Source of the DNA: Rebecca billardiae RCC1528
Taxonomy: Eukaryota > Haptophyta
Assembly (NCBI GenBank): GCA_965240325.2
Contig: OZ251240.1
Location: 1,488,001-1,552,000, forward strand
Length of the DNA stretch: 64,000 bases
Direction of reading: 5' to 3'
Positions 51,114 to 61,444 of this stretch are shown in pieces; positions within the stretch are counted from its first letter, which is position 1; each line of letters begins with the position of its first letter. Under the pieces are notes generated by a model that saw only the letters and a list, made by a program, of their open reading frames with translations, did not search any database and was not told the DNA's origin. A program made the position numbers and the translations under genes.

Positions 51114-52250
51114 ATGCCGCTGCTCCTCGCAGCGCTGCTCGCAGCGACGCGGGGCGCGATCTCCGAGCTCCCGCCGCCACGCCCGTCGCCCTACGCCTGG
51201 CCGCGCGAGCGGACGGACGCGCACAACGCCGCGCGGCTGCGCAACGTTTCGAGGGCGTACACCAAGGAGACGCGCCAGCCGTGCGTCTCCTCCGTGCCCG
51301 CCGTCGTGGGCGCGGGCTGTGCGAGCCAGCGGTCGAGCAACTGCTCGACACCAGCGGCCGCGCTCGACGCGGCCTTGGAGGCGCGCGTGTGGCGCGAGTG
51401 CTGGGGCGCGATGAGCATGCTCGCGGTCGCGCGGCACAGGCCGATCCGTGCGACGCAGCTGCTGCGGATGGCGCAGGACTTCATCCGGCTGTCCGCCGCG
51501 AAGCGCGAGCCCGAGCGCCCGCTGCTGCGCGACCTCGCCGCGCGCCCGCCGCGCCGCTTCGCCGAGTGCGCCGTCACGTCCGGCCTCTACCCGGCCAACG
51601 AGTCGGACATCCCGGCGCTGGACGCGAGGCTGACGGGTACGCGCGGACCGCTGATCCGGCCCAACCACATGTGCGCGCGGTCGATCGAGCCGGAGTACTC
51701 GGCGGGCAAGCGCCCGCCGTTCCACCGCCGGCACGTCGACATCAGCGTGATCAACGGCGGCGTGAACACGAAGCGCGTGTGCGGCGCGTGCCACGTCGAC
51801 GTGCCGATCCCACGCACCGGGCTGGCGCTGCTCGTGCGCCCGCTCGACAAGTCGTCGTACCTCAACGCGCGCAAGTGCCTCAACGCGAGCCAGCCCGGGC
51901 TCTCGATGGGCGCCGTCTCCGCCGCGACGATGCGGCTGGGCTTCGTCCTCTCCGCCGCCTTCTCAGACCGCGACGTCTCCCAGTACCCCCTCTCCGACCA
52001 CTGGACGACGCCCAAGGTCTCGACCGGCTTCCTGGCAGTTGTGTTTGCGCTGCTGCACTGCGAGCGCGTGGGGCTGTACGGGTTTGGCGGGCCGGTCGAG
52101 GTGGAGGGCCACCTGATCGGGTACTCGCACGACCTGCTCGCCGAGCGTCGCGCGGTCGCCGCGCTCAGCGCGCCGAAGCACGAGCGCTCCCAGCTCGTGC
52201 AGGAGGTGCTGACGGCCACGGGCGCACGGGCCGTGCAGCTCGTCTTCTGA
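51114..52250 (+). CDS. GT29 sialyltransferase-like glycosyltransferase
   Basis: A 378-aa protein starting MPLLLAALLAATRGAISE, a signal peptide or anchor; an in-frame ATG at 51045 precedes it. Residues 298-325 contain PKVSTGFLAVVFALLHCERV followed by GLYGFGG, matching sialylmotif S of family GT29 (P-STG ... C-x-x-V-x-x-YGF). A H-x4-E pair follows (SHDLLAE, about residue 339), in the place of motif VS. Sialylmotif L is not clear, so the donor may not be CMP-sialic acid. Many Cys residues and N-x-S/T sites (NVSRAY, NCSTPA, NESDIP, NASQP) fit a Golgi lumenal enzyme. It would modify glycolipids or glycoproteins; acceptor unknown. Confidence 0.65.
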   Translation: MPLLLAALLAATRGAISELPPPRPSPYAWPRERTDAHNAARLRNVSRAYTKETRQPCVSSVPAVVGAGCASQRSSNCSTPAAALDAALEARVWRECWGAMSMLAVARHRPIRATQLLRMAQDFIRLSAAKREPERPLLRDLAARPPRRFAECAVTSGLYPANESDIPALDARLTGTRGPLIRPNHMCARSIEPEYSAGKRPPFHRRHVDISVINGGVNTKRVCGACHVDVPIPRTGLALLVRPLDKSSYLNARKCLNASQPGLSMGAVSAATMRLGFVLSAAFSDRDVSQYPLSDHWTTPKVSTGFLAVVFALLHCERVGLYGFGGPVEVEGHLIGYSHDLLAERRAVAALSAPKHERSQLVQEVLTATGARAVQLVF

Positions 52251-52463
52251 CTCTGAGTGAGTCCTGACGGGACCTGCGAGCTCGGCAGCTGCTCACGCAT
52301 GCTGCTGTTGTATTTGATGTATGGTGTGTAATTGTCGTTGCTGTGATTAGAAGGCGCGGGCGGCGGCACGTGCGCGCGCCGCGCGCGCTGCTCTCAGAGT
52401 AGAATTAGAGGACTGATCATGATGACCCAGACCCACGCCAGGAACGAGTCGACCTCGGGCTCG

Positions 52464-52560
52464 GACCAATTCTATGATTTAAAGACACAGGCACGAGGGC
52501 GCAGCTCTCCTGATTCGTCTGTCGAAGTACTGAATGGAGTTAATGGAGGATGTCGCTGGA
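52464..52560 (-). repeat. Dispersed transposase-tail fragment, copy 3
   Basis: About 90 bp nearly identical to 24726-24822. The minus-strand frame is open for 65 codons here and ends INSIQYFDRRIRRAAPSCLC plus Leu and TAA, making this the least damaged copy. Confidence 0.85.
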
Positions 52561-52783
52561 GCGCGTTGGCCGCGGGTGAGGGAGTCGTCGTAACCGATGC
52601 TGATCACACGGTCACTGAGGTAGTAGGCGCCCGGGGATGCCGCTGTTTTGCAGTCGTCGTCGGCCTTGGTCATCATGTAGTTGCCCGCGTCGTCGTCGTC
52701 CGAGGCTGTTCAAGTTGATGCCGTAGTGCAGGTAGTGGATGTGGTCGCCCGGGCCGGTGTGCGCGGCCTAGTGGCCTTGCCGA

Positions 52784-52903
52784 GTTGAGGGAGTCGTCGC
52801 CCTTGCCGTTGAGGAAGTCGTCGTCCTTGCCGTTGAGGAAGTCGTCGCCCTGGCCGCAGAGGAAGTCGTCGCCCTTGCCGTTGAGGAAGTCGTCGTCCTG
52901 GCC
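52784..52903 (-). repeat. 24-bp minisatellite, five units, coding for an 8-residue repeat
   Basis: The plus-strand unit is gttgaggaagtcgtcgccct plus tgcc. The minus strand encodes five octads of the form G-(Q/K)-(D/G)-D-D-F-L-N in an open frame of 84 codons (52927-52673). It may be a short coding repeat or a simple minisatellite. Confidence 0.8.
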
Positions 52904-52963
52904 GCTGAGGGTGCCTGCGCTGCCCAACCGGGCGCGTCTGGCGCGCCAGCGCCGCGCGCGGCT

Positions 52964-54007
52964 CTACGCCAGCGACGGCGGCACGGCGGCAGCCAGGTCA
53001 CGGGGGGGGTCGGCGAGGGACGCGGTGCGAGCCTGCTTGGCCGGCTTGGCGTCGCTCCCGCCAGCGGAGGAGGGCCCATCCTCCTCCGCCGGCGTGGACG
53101 GCTCGGTCGCCGCGCGCTTGCCGGCTGCCGCGGCGCCGGGGGGCAGGACCAGGCGGTAGTTGGACTCCCCGAGCGCCGGCCTGGCCTGTTGCACCTCGGG
53201 CCCGTCCGACGGCGCGGCCGCGGTTGGCGGCTGGGGTGGCGGGATGGCATCGTCGGAACCCTCCCCCTCGGGCTCCTCCGCCTCCGGGCCGGCGGGGTCC
53301 GCCGCCTGTTGGTCGGCCGGCTGAGGAGCAGGGCGGCGCGCAGCGGCGGGCGGCGCGGGCGGCACAGGCGGCGCGGGCGGCACGCCCCACAGGTTGTGTG
53401 GGACGCGGGCGGCGCCGGCGATGCGGCGGCTCGGCTTGAGCGGCGCGAAGAAGATGGGGTGCTCGGGGTCGATGGGCATGAAACGGAGGCGGAGGAAGAT
53501 CAGGTTCACACCGCCGGAGTAGATGTTGGTCTCGACGTGCTCACCGTTGGTCACGTACTTGTTGATGTCGGGCACGATCTGCTCGTAGAGGGCCCTGTGG
53601 AACTGCACGAGCGTCATCGTGGGGCTAACCGGGAGCGTGAGGGACACGTCCTTCGCCTGGGTTGCGAGGTCGGCCGCCGACAGCGCGAGCATCTCCTGCG
53701 TGAGCTCCGTGGTGCACGCCGTGAAAATGTTCGGCATGCACAGGCTGGTGGCCAGGCGGCGGCAGATGGCCATGTTCTCGAGCACCGATCCGGTGAAGGA
53801 GAAAACGTGCTTATTGCCTTTGGGGTCCTGGGTGAGTCCTGCGAGCAGTCGCCCGCCTTGCGAGTTGGGCGCCACGTCGCTCAGGCAGCGCGCGCTCAGC
53901 TTGATCATCGTCGTGCACATCTGCAGGCCCGCATCCCGCCTGTCGGTGGGGGTGCTCGGACCAGGCGAGCGCGAATAACGAAAAGCAGAAAGGAATAATG
54001 AATTCAT
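52964..54007 (-). CDS. Unrecognised protein with globular N-terminal half
   Basis: Open frame of 347 aa if started at 54007 (MNSLFLSAFRYS); ATGs at 54034 and 53920 are alternatives. Residues about 30-210 look like a folded domain of balanced composition (TMIKLSARCLSDVAPNSQGG, HVFSFTGSVLENMAICRRLA, QFHRALYEQIVPDINKYV, NIYSGGVNLIFLRLRFMPID). The rest is Pro/Ala-rich and disordered, ending with a basic/acidic mix. Codon bias is weaker than in neighbours. It lies beside a transposase-tail fragment on the same strand, so it may be element-derived. Its start is very close to the PIH1 gene start on the other strand. No function assigned. Confidence 0.5.
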   Translation of the reverse strand: MNSLFLSAFRYSRSPGPSTPTDRRDAGLQMCTTMIKLSARCLSDVAPNSQGGRLLAGLTQDPKGNKHVFSFTGSVLENMAICRRLATSLCMPNIFTACTTELTQEMLALSAADLATQAKDVSLTLPVSPTMTLVQFHRALYEQIVPDINKYVTNGEHVETNIYSGGVNLIFLRLRFMPIDPEHPIFFAPLKPSRRIAGAARVPHNLWGVPPAPPVPPAPPAAARRPAPQPADQQAADPAGPEAEEPEGEGSDDAIPPPQPPTAAAPSDGPEVQQARPALGESNYRLVLPPGAAAAGKRAATEPSTPAEEDGPSSAGGSDAKPAKQARTASLADPPRDLAAAVPPSLA

Positions 54008-54063
54008 GAATGAATCAGCAGCCGACGAAAACAAGGTGTTTACGTAAAAATGGATGCAGCAAT

Positions 54064-54669
54064 ATGGCGGACCCGATGGCAGTTAACCCGTCCGACCTCC
54101 TGAAGGGCGCGCTCGGCGCGGATGCGCCTGGCGTGCCCAGCTTCGGCGGCGCGGAGCAGCTGTGGTCGATGCTGGACGACATGGCCGCGAACGACCCGGA
54201 CGCGTACGCCGCGTTCATGGCCAGCCAGCTCGAGGAGATGGAGAAGGAAGAGCGCGCGGAGATGCCCGTCCCGTCGTACTGCGCACGCGTGCAGGTCGCC
54301 TCCCCCGCGGAGCGGCGCGGGCGGCTGTACATCAACGCGTGCTCGCACGTGCGCATGAAGTCGTCCGCGCCCGAGGACGTCAACCTCGCCGTCAGCCGGC
54401 TGCGCAGCGGCACGGTCGACGGGCGTGAGGTCCATCTCGTCGACGTGATCACGAGCGACGACCAGCTGGCGCGCGCGCGCCGCGACGCGGGGCACAAGCG
54501 CGAGCTGACGCAGCTCTTCCTCGAGTGCCTCGAGGAGACGCACGCGCTCAAGCTCGAGCGCTCGACGCTCAAGCTGCTGACCAAGCTCAAGTACGCCGGC
54601 GGCGAGGTCGTACGGTTTCGGGACGCACGAGCCCCCGCGCCGCAGCCGAGGTTTGGCGGCGGCGGCGGG

Positions 54670-54700
<31 letters not shown>

Positions 54701-55392
54701 GGGCCGGCGGCGGCGGCGGCGGTGGCAGCGCGGCGTCGGCATCCGCGCCGCTCTTCGAGCGCGTGCTGCGCGCTGCGAGCGAGAAGGAGCAGCAGCCCGA
54801 GCACGACGACGCCGCGGCTGGCTCGTCGCCGCCGGCGCTGGCGCCGAGCGGCGCCGGGCGCGCCGCGGCTGGGGCTGGCCCGGCAGCGCACGCGCTGCGA
54901 GGCGCCGGCAGGGGCGACGGCGCGCTGGCCGCTGAGCCAGCAGCTCGCGGGCCGCTGATCGAGGAAATCGCCACCGTCGAGCCGCCGCCGCGCTCCGCCG
55001 CCACGCCCTCTGCACCACCCGCCGACGCCGCAGCGGAACCCTCCCAGCCCGGGCCTCCGCCTCCGCTCGCGGCGCCCGCGCCAGCCGAGCCCGCGCACAG
55101 CGTCAGCGTTGGCGAGGGCGCCGTGGACGGCGGCGGCGCGGAGCTCGTGATCAGAGTGGCGCTGCCGGGCGTGACGACCGCGCGGGCACTGGACGTGCAG
55201 GTGGACGACGTCAGCCTGGAGCTCAAGGCGGCCTCCCCGCCGTATCGGCTCTCTCTGCGGCTCCCCCGCACGATCGACGCGGCGCAGGCGCGCTCCAAGT
55301 TTGAGCGCAAGACAGGCTCGCTCGTCGTGCGCGCGCCATGCCAGCCGGCGTGCGATGAACCCGGTGGCAATGGTTGCTGCGGCGCCGCCTGA
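54064..55392 (+). CDS. PIH1-domain protein (dynein/R2TP co-chaperone), PIH1D2-like
   Basis: A 442-aa intronless protein from MADPMAVNPSDLLKGALG. Residues about 25-60 (LWSMLDDMAANDPDAYAAFM) match the lead-in of PIH1D2-type proteins; residues 70-200 form the PIH1 domain (YCARVQVASPAERRGRLYIN, MKSSAPEDVNLAVSRLRSG, HKRELTQLFLECLEE). A Gly/Ala/Pro-rich linker follows. The last ~90 residues (ELVIRVALPGVTTARALDVQ, LELKAASPPYRLSLRLPRTI, KFERKTGSLVVRAPC) form the CS-like beta-sandwich. PIH1 proteins work with HSP90 and RUVBL1/2, notably in preassembly of axonemal dyneins. The subtype within the PIH1 family is less certain than the family. Confidence 0.82.
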
Positions 55393-56048
55393 GCCTCGGA
55401 GCCGGTGTGAGGGCGGCGGCGGGCTCGGGCCCCGGGGCTTGGGACTAGTTGGGAGTTGGGAGCGGCCAGCGGGCTGCGCCCGCCGGCGCGTGCGCTCATG
55501 TGCAGTGCCGAGTGCGGCGGCTGCGCTGGCCTATACAGTATGCCGGTGGCAGCGTGGCGTCAGTGCGGGCCGCCGGAACTACTCGGACGGGTTACCGTAC
55601 GGTGACGGGTCCGAATCAAGTGAGACGGACCGGGTCGGAGGCGCCATCAAGCGCAAGCTTTTCGCGCGAGATTCCAGGCTTCCAGTGGCAGAGCGAATCG
55701 GTCCTGGGCACGGTTGTTCAGCTGTCGTGCGCGACTCTTGACCCGGCTTTCTGCGATCGGCGGACGGCTCCGCATAGGCAGCGCGTAACCGATTCTAGCT
55801 CTGGTGGTAGGCTGAGAACAAGTGCGGCTTGGTCTTTCAGCCAATCACGTGCTCCCATTCTCCTCGGCGGGTCCTCGACCTGGAAACTGGGTAGGCCTCG
55901 CGAGTCTCGCGACGACTACTTCTTGGCCCTTCCGGTTCGGCAAAGTTCGGCCACTCGGCCAGTCGTCTTCGGCGTCGGTCGGCCGAGTACCCATTGCCAC
56001 GACCACCCCAAACCCCGACGGCCTGCTGGACGCCTTCCGCCAGTCCCC
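55393..56048. other. Spacer; 5' region of the D-lactate dehydrogenase gene
   Basis: Mixed composition, no repeat or gene recognised. The frame stays open upstream of the dehydrogenase ATG but without family features. Confidence 0.35.
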
Positions 56049-57519
56049 ATGCGCGTCGCCGTGTACAACAGCAAGTCGTACGACAAGGAGTGGCTGAACA
56101 AGGCGAACCATGCGGGCAAGCACGAGCTCGTCTTCTTCCCGATGCGCATGACCGCCGAGACAGTCGAGGCGGCCAAGGGTTTTGGTGCGCGGCGCGAGGC
56201 GCCGCGCGCGCGGCGTGCGCGCACCGCCCCGCGCAGCCCCGCGTCCGTCGGCCGGCCGGGGCTGACGTGCGACCCCCGCGCGCATCTCGGCGGCAACCGT
56301 CCGTCCCCGCTCCGCCCCGCCCCTGCCGCGCCCTCCGCACGCCTGCAGAGGCCATCTGCCTCTTTGTGAACGACACGTGCGACGAGGAGATTGTCGAGAA
56401 GCTGAAGGAGTACGGCGTGAAGCACATCGCGCTGCGCTGCGCGGGCTTCAACAACGTGGACCTGTACGCGGCCGAGCGGCTCGGCATCAGCGTCGTGCGC
56501 GTCCCCGCCTACTCGCCCTACGCCGTCGCCGAGCACGCGGTCGCCCTGATGATGGCGCTGGACCGCAAAGTGCGCGCGCGCGCGCGCGCGCCTCTCACAG
56601 CGCGCGCGTGCGGAGGGGCGCGAGCCCGACGGGCGCGTCCGCGCGCGCGCGCGCCGCGCCCTCGGCGCACGCAGATCCACCGCGCGTACGTGCGCACGCG
56701 CGAGGGCGACTACGAGCTCGAGGGCCTCATGGGCAACGAGATGCACGGCCGGACGCTCGGAATCATCGGTACCGGCAAGATTGGTCAACTCGTCGCGTCG
56801 TGCATGAAGGGTGCGCGGGCGCGCGCGGCGTGGCGCGCGGCGGCACGCCGGCGCGCGCGCCTCGCCCACGCACGCCGCCGCACGCGCCCACGCACACGCC
56901 GGGCGCGTCGTCCCGCGCGGCGGCACGCCGACGCACGCGCCGCCGCCCACGCACGCGCACGCACACGCGCGCGCGCGCTCTTACAGGCTTTGGCATGCGG
57001 CTGATCTGCTACGACCTCTTCCCGTCCGACGTGATGAAGGGGATGGGCGCCGAGTACATGGAGCTGGAGGAGGTGCTCAAGGAAGCGGACGTGATCACGC
57101 TGCACTGCCCGCTCAAGCGCAACACGATGCACATGATCAACCGCGAGACCATCCTTCAGATGAAGCCAGGCATGATGATCATCAACACCTCGCGCGGCGG
57201 GCTCATGGACGCGGACGCGCTCGTGGACGGCCTCAAGATGGGCATCGTCGGCTCGCTCGGGATCGACGTGTACGAGCAGGAGGAGGACATCTTCTTCCAG
57301 GACCACGCGACCGAGGTGAACTACACGGACGACACATTCGCCCGGCTGCAGTCTTTCCCCAACGTTCTCATCACTGGCCACCAGGCATGGTTCACCAAGC
57401 CGGCCGTGAAGACGATTGGCGAGACGACGATCGCAAACCTCGACCAGCTCGCCTCGGGCGAGGAGTCGCCCAACGCGTGCGCGCCGTCGCGCCGCGGCAC
57501 GCGAGAGGCGGGCAAGTAG
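56049..57519 (+). CDS. D-lactate dehydrogenase (D-2-hydroxyacid dehydrogenase family), four exons
   Basis: Exons 56049-56184, 56349-56569, 56675-56810, 56987-57519; 341 aa, in frame. It catalyses NADH-linked interconversion of pyruvate and D-lactate. Visible: N-terminal [39 protein letters not shown] and [19 protein letters not shown], highly typical of the LdhA type; NAD-binding [11 protein letters not shown]; catalytic Arg in [10 protein letters not shown], Glu in [12 protein letters not shown] and His in ITGHQAWFT. No obvious targeting peptide, so probably cytosolic. Close resemblance to bacterial LdhA suggests a fermentative enzyme and perhaps old bacterial origin, though three host-type introns show it is long established. 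All three donors are GTGCGC. Confidence 0.92.
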
Positions 57520-58601
57520 CGCGCGGCGGGCTCGCGCGCGCGACGCACGGACGGCGCGCGGCCAAGACGCCGCGACAGCCGCGGCGTGTGGGCCGCGATC
57601 ACTGGCTGTCGGCCGCATCTGTCTGGCTGAGAGACGCGGTGCCACTCGTCGTGCCGACGCCCGGCGGTGCCGGCGGTCTGTCGCGGGACCGCGACTGACA
57701 CAGGCGAGTGGCGAGATCTATCTCACGTCGCTGCGACTGCGGACGGCCGGGCCGCCGCGGGCGCGGCACCCGCCGCCGGGCGGCCCGTCCGTCGCGGGCC
57801 GCCACGCGGGCACGCACCGCCACTGCGTGACCCGAATTCTCTACTCCGATCACTGCGTGACTGTCTGTCGTCTGACCGACTGGCGACTGGCATCGGAATC
57901 CGGACCGGCTTATTGTGAATGATGTATCTAGTAGTCTGCTTACTATAAGTATATAACTATTAGTATTAACGACGTGATCCGACAGTCGCCAGTCTGGTAC
58001 CGCTGGCGCTGTCCGACGGACTGCTGAGTACTGTCTACTGCTCTGTACTCACTCAGATGCCAGCACGGACGACCGCGCGCTGAATACGGCGCTGATTCAG
58101 ATCACCGCCAGCAGATCCCGCAGCAGATCCGCCGCGCGACCCGGCCCCGTCCGTGTACGTGAGAGTCTGTGAGCGTCGCCGTCTGTCGGCTCGTCGGAGT
58201 CACTTACGTCGGTCGTCGACCGCGATTGTCACGTACTCTCACAAGTCGTCACACATCGTCTGTCAGATCATCATGATTCATGATGCTGCCATCGAGTGAC
58301 TGACGCGCGTCGTCATCCAGCGCCGCACAGAGCGACGACACGCCTGACGGCGGTGGGCGGGTGTGACACTGACACGGTCGGGCACGCCGCGGCACGCGGG
58401 ACCGCGGGAGGCGCCGGGACGGCCGACGGAGCCTCGCCAGTCGGAGACTCGGGAGAGTCGGAGACGGACACGGAGTCCGGCGGGACGGGACCGGGCGGGA
58501 GGCGCTCGGCCCGGCCCGGGCCGGACGGCCGCACCTGCTCAAACTTTCATCGCAATATATTTATTTATTTTAAACAACGTGCCCGTGGCAGACAGGCATT
58601 G

Positions 58602-58722
58602 TCACAGGCATGCAACGGGCAAGCGTCACAGACTCAGAGTGCAGCAGTCTGACTGCATAGCGAATGCGCCCGCGCCTGCCGACCAGGTCAGGCAGTGCGC
58701 CACCCGCAGCCCTGCCGCCCCC
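58602..58722. repeat. Dispersed repeat related to the 47.5-kb element, copy near 58.6 kb
   Basis: Shares catgcaacgggcaagcgtca, ctcagagtgcagcag, aatgcg.ccgcgcct.ccgaccaggt and cgcagccctgcc with 60002-60135. Its first ~45 bp also match 47543-47588. Confidence 0.75.
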
Positions 58723-59903
58723 TAGGCCTAGGCCCTACGCGCCTACGGGAGCGGGGCCGGGATGGAGTGCACTGCCTCGGCGCCCCCGTCGGCCGCCTGG
58801 GCCGGCACGCGGCGCAGCCGGACGCGCCGCGCGGGGCAGTCTAAGTGCCGCCGTGGGCGCCTCGGGATGGCAGAGGCCATCCGCGGGACGTCGTACTCGT
58901 AGTATGCGTCGCCCGGCGCGCCGGCCACTACTTATTACTCATACTTAGCAGGCGCGCAGCTAGTGGCCTGTTTTATTTCTACCAGATTCCATTTCCTATG
59001 TCACGGCGACAAACCCCTGCCCGCCAGTGGGAATCGGTGTCACGCCCCGTTGGATGTACCTCTCACGGCCGATGGCGGCCCCCACGTGCGCGAGGAACGC
59101 GATTCCTGCACTCCTCGGTGACCGGTGAGTGCAGGAATCCAGTTGCGGCGCTCGTCCGCCTCGTCGTTGTCGCACACGAGGTACATCCAACACCATGGGT
59201 CGTATCCCAAAACTCTCCGCGCGCTCTGCGCCCGCGCGGCGAGCGATTGCAGGCTTGTTCTCATCATCTTGGCCAAGACTGCAGCCTGCCAGATGCGCCA
59301 GGAGACGTGTGCACGCCTTTCCGCGCGTCATGGGTGCGCGTGGCACGCACCTTGTCATATTTTACGCCGAGGAGGCCTGAGCATCCGGCCTACCAACCTT
59401 CCGCGCTCACGTTCAAATGCAGGCGGCAAGCTGCATGCAAGCGCACGCCGAACGGAAGCATCTCAAGCTCGACAAGGTAGTGGCGGCGGAGCGTTTAGAG
59501 CTGGTGGCGATTGCAGTCCATCTGGCTGTGAACTGGTCGCTAACTGACACGGGTGCGATGCAGCCAAGGCAGAGTGCTTGCAGCTTGCAGAGGGCCTGCA
59601 GCTGCGGCGGTTTGCCCGCCGCTCGCCGGCTGCATCGTACACACTGCCGTGCACCGCGAGTGACCCCTGTGTCAAGGCGAAGCACCACGGCAAGGCGAGG
59701 CAGCATGTCTGACAACATTCTTCGCTACAGCGCAGCGCATCAACACGAGAATGCGCGAATGACGTGCCATCACTACTCCGGACTAGCTCCGGCGCCCGCA
59801 CCAGCGGGCAAGCCGCCATTGTTCCGCGTTTTGGCGAATAATGTCGCCTTTGGGCTCTCGTAGAAATAAAACAGGCCTAGTACGGCAAAACTTACGCGCA
59901 ATT

Positions 59904-59910
<7 letters not shown>

Positions 59911-59998
<88 letters not shown>
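59911..59998. repeat. (TA)44 microsatellite
   Basis: About 88 bp of uninterrupted TA, directly followed by the dispersed-repeat block cgacgtggtatgcaacgggc. Confidence 0.97.
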
Positions 59999-59999
<1 letters not shown>

Positions 60000-60001
60000 C
60001 C

Positions 60002-60135
60002 GCGACGTGGTATGCAACGGGCAAGCGTCAGGCTCAGAGTGCAGCAGACACATATAGAATGCGTCCGCGCCTTCCGACCAGGTCCGAGGCAGTGCCGCTT
60101 AGACACCCTGACGCAGGGCCGCAGCCCTGCCCTAT
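60002..60135. repeat. Dispersed repeat related to the 47.5-kb element, copy near 60.0 kb
   Basis: Starts gacgtggtatgcaacgggca right after the (TA)n and aligns with 58602-58722 over about 115 bp. Confidence 0.75.
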
Positions 60136-60787
60136 ATAAGATCAGAGGCGCGTCACGCCCGCCCGGAGTCGAATAGACCGCGTAGTCAGTATGAATATGA
60201 AGGCTTCCGGCGCGGACGGTGCGCCGTGCTGACTGTACTGCCGCGGGTCTGACTGGCCTGGGGCGGCCCGCGGACCCCGGCGCCCCGCCGAGCTCGGACG
60301 GCCCCGGCGCGGCGCGCGTGACGGGCCCGCCACTGTGACTGCCCCGCCACTGCTGCGATAATTCACGACGAATCGGCATCGTGACGATGACGATCGCTCC
60401 TCACCTACTCCGTACTCGTACTTGTAGTCGTATGCGACTGCGCCGAGTGCGAGCGTCCGGGACCGATTCGGTGTTCTCACTCACTCGGGCACTCGGCCTC
60501 TGACGCGGGCCCGCGCTCCGCCGTGTTAGCGGGCCGCGCGCACGGGCTGCCGTGACCGTGTGGCCCGGGCGGACGCCTCCCTGCCTCCCGACCGAGCGTC
60601 CACCCGATCAACCCGGAGCGTGTCGAGACTCGATGCTCCGCGAGTCGAAGCCAATCGTGTAATAAATAAATACGTGAGCCGCAGCCGCGTCTCAGGCGGG
60701 GTCCGGAAGCGGCGCTTGCGACCGCCTGTGTGCCGTGACCCACCGACCAAGGGGCTCCCGGCACCTGCCCGCCGCCGGTCGATGGCG

Positions 60788-61444
60788 TTATAGCCCGTCG
60801 AACGCCCACATGTCCTCCTCCTCCTCGTCCTCCCACAGCGAGCTGCCCAGCGCGTCATAGTCCGGCTCCTTGTACTGGCCGAAATTCTCAGACTCCTCCT
60901 TGGGCGGGATCACGTGCACCTTGTTGTACGGGGAGAAGCGCAGCGAGGGGGTCTTCTTGATCGCGCGGTGCGAGCGGGGCGTGCCGTCGTACGACGACTC
61001 TCGCCTCAGGATGCTCGGCGTGCCGGGTGCGCGCGCCGCGCTGCTGCTGGCGCGCTGCTGCGGCGAGAGGTTGCCGCTCGCGGCCTTGAGCGGACTGCTG
61101 CGGATGAGGGGCGAGAGGAGTCGCGGCGAGATGGCCTTCTTCGGCGAGGACGGGATCTCCACCCGCTCGTCGTGGAACAGCCCCGCCCCGTGCACGCGGC
61201 CGTGCCGCCCTTCGAGGTGCGCGGCCTCGAGCCGCGCTTCGAGCGCGCTGCGCTTGCCGCCGCCGCTCAGCCCGAGCGCGGCGCAGAGCTGCTGCAGGTC
61301 GCGGTACGACCAGCTCTCGTCGCAGCTGAACAGGCCGGGGTTGAGCGAGAAGTACGAGTCCGAGCACGCGGTCGAGGGCGCGGGGCCGTCATCGCTCGCG
61401 GCGATCGCCGCCGTGGCCTGCTGCCCGCGTCGGCCCATCGGCAT
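60788..61444 (-). CDS. SAP-domain protein with clustered proline-directed phosphosites
   Basis: A 218-aa intronless protein from MPMGRRGQQATAA. Residues 43-76 (WSYRDLQQLCAALGLSGGGK, then RSALEARLEAAH) fit a SAP motif, a helix-extended-loop-helix that binds scaffold-attachment DNA. Downstream is a disordered, basic segment with many S/T-P sites (SSPKK, ISPR, LSPL, SSPLK, LSPQ, GTPS, GTPR, KTPS, FSPY), as in CDK or MAP-kinase substrates. The C-terminus has a conserved-looking block LRFSPYNKVHVIPPKEE and ends with an acidic tail WEDEEEEDMWAFDGL. Likely a nuclear, cell-cycle-regulated chromatin protein, by inference. Confidence 0.68.
   Translation of the reverse strand: MPMGRRGQQATAAIAASDDGPAPSTACSDSYFSLNPGLFSCDESWSYRDLQQLCAALGLSGGGKRSALEARLEAAHLEGRHGRVHGAGLFHDERVEIPSSPKKAISPRLLSPLIRSSPLKAASGNLSPQQRASSSAARAPGTPSILRRESSYDGTPRSHRAIKKTPSLRFSPYNKVHVIPPKEESENFGQYKEPDYDALGSSLWEDEEEEDMWAFDGL

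Larger units (their letters stand above)
52251..52963. other. Spacer with transposon fragment and minisatellite
   Basis: Contains the repeat at 52464-52560 and the 24-bp repeat at 52784-52903. No independent gene supported. Confidence 0.4.
57520..60787. other. 3.3-kb repeat-bearing spacer, no confident gene
   Basis: Includes AT-rich stretches (57920-57975, 58545-58575, 58930-58980), the (TA)n at 59911-59998 and two copies of a dispersed repeat (58602-58722 and 60002-60135). A minus-strand frame at 59276-59040 (VLGYDPWCWMYLVCDNDEAD) has unusual Trp/Tyr-rich content and may be a gene or transposon fragment. Confidence 0.4.

Noticed and set aside
52784-52903. RTX-type calcium-binding repeat protein.
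   Set aside because: The period is 8 residues rather than 9 and the GGxGxD core is not kept; no secretion-type neighbours.
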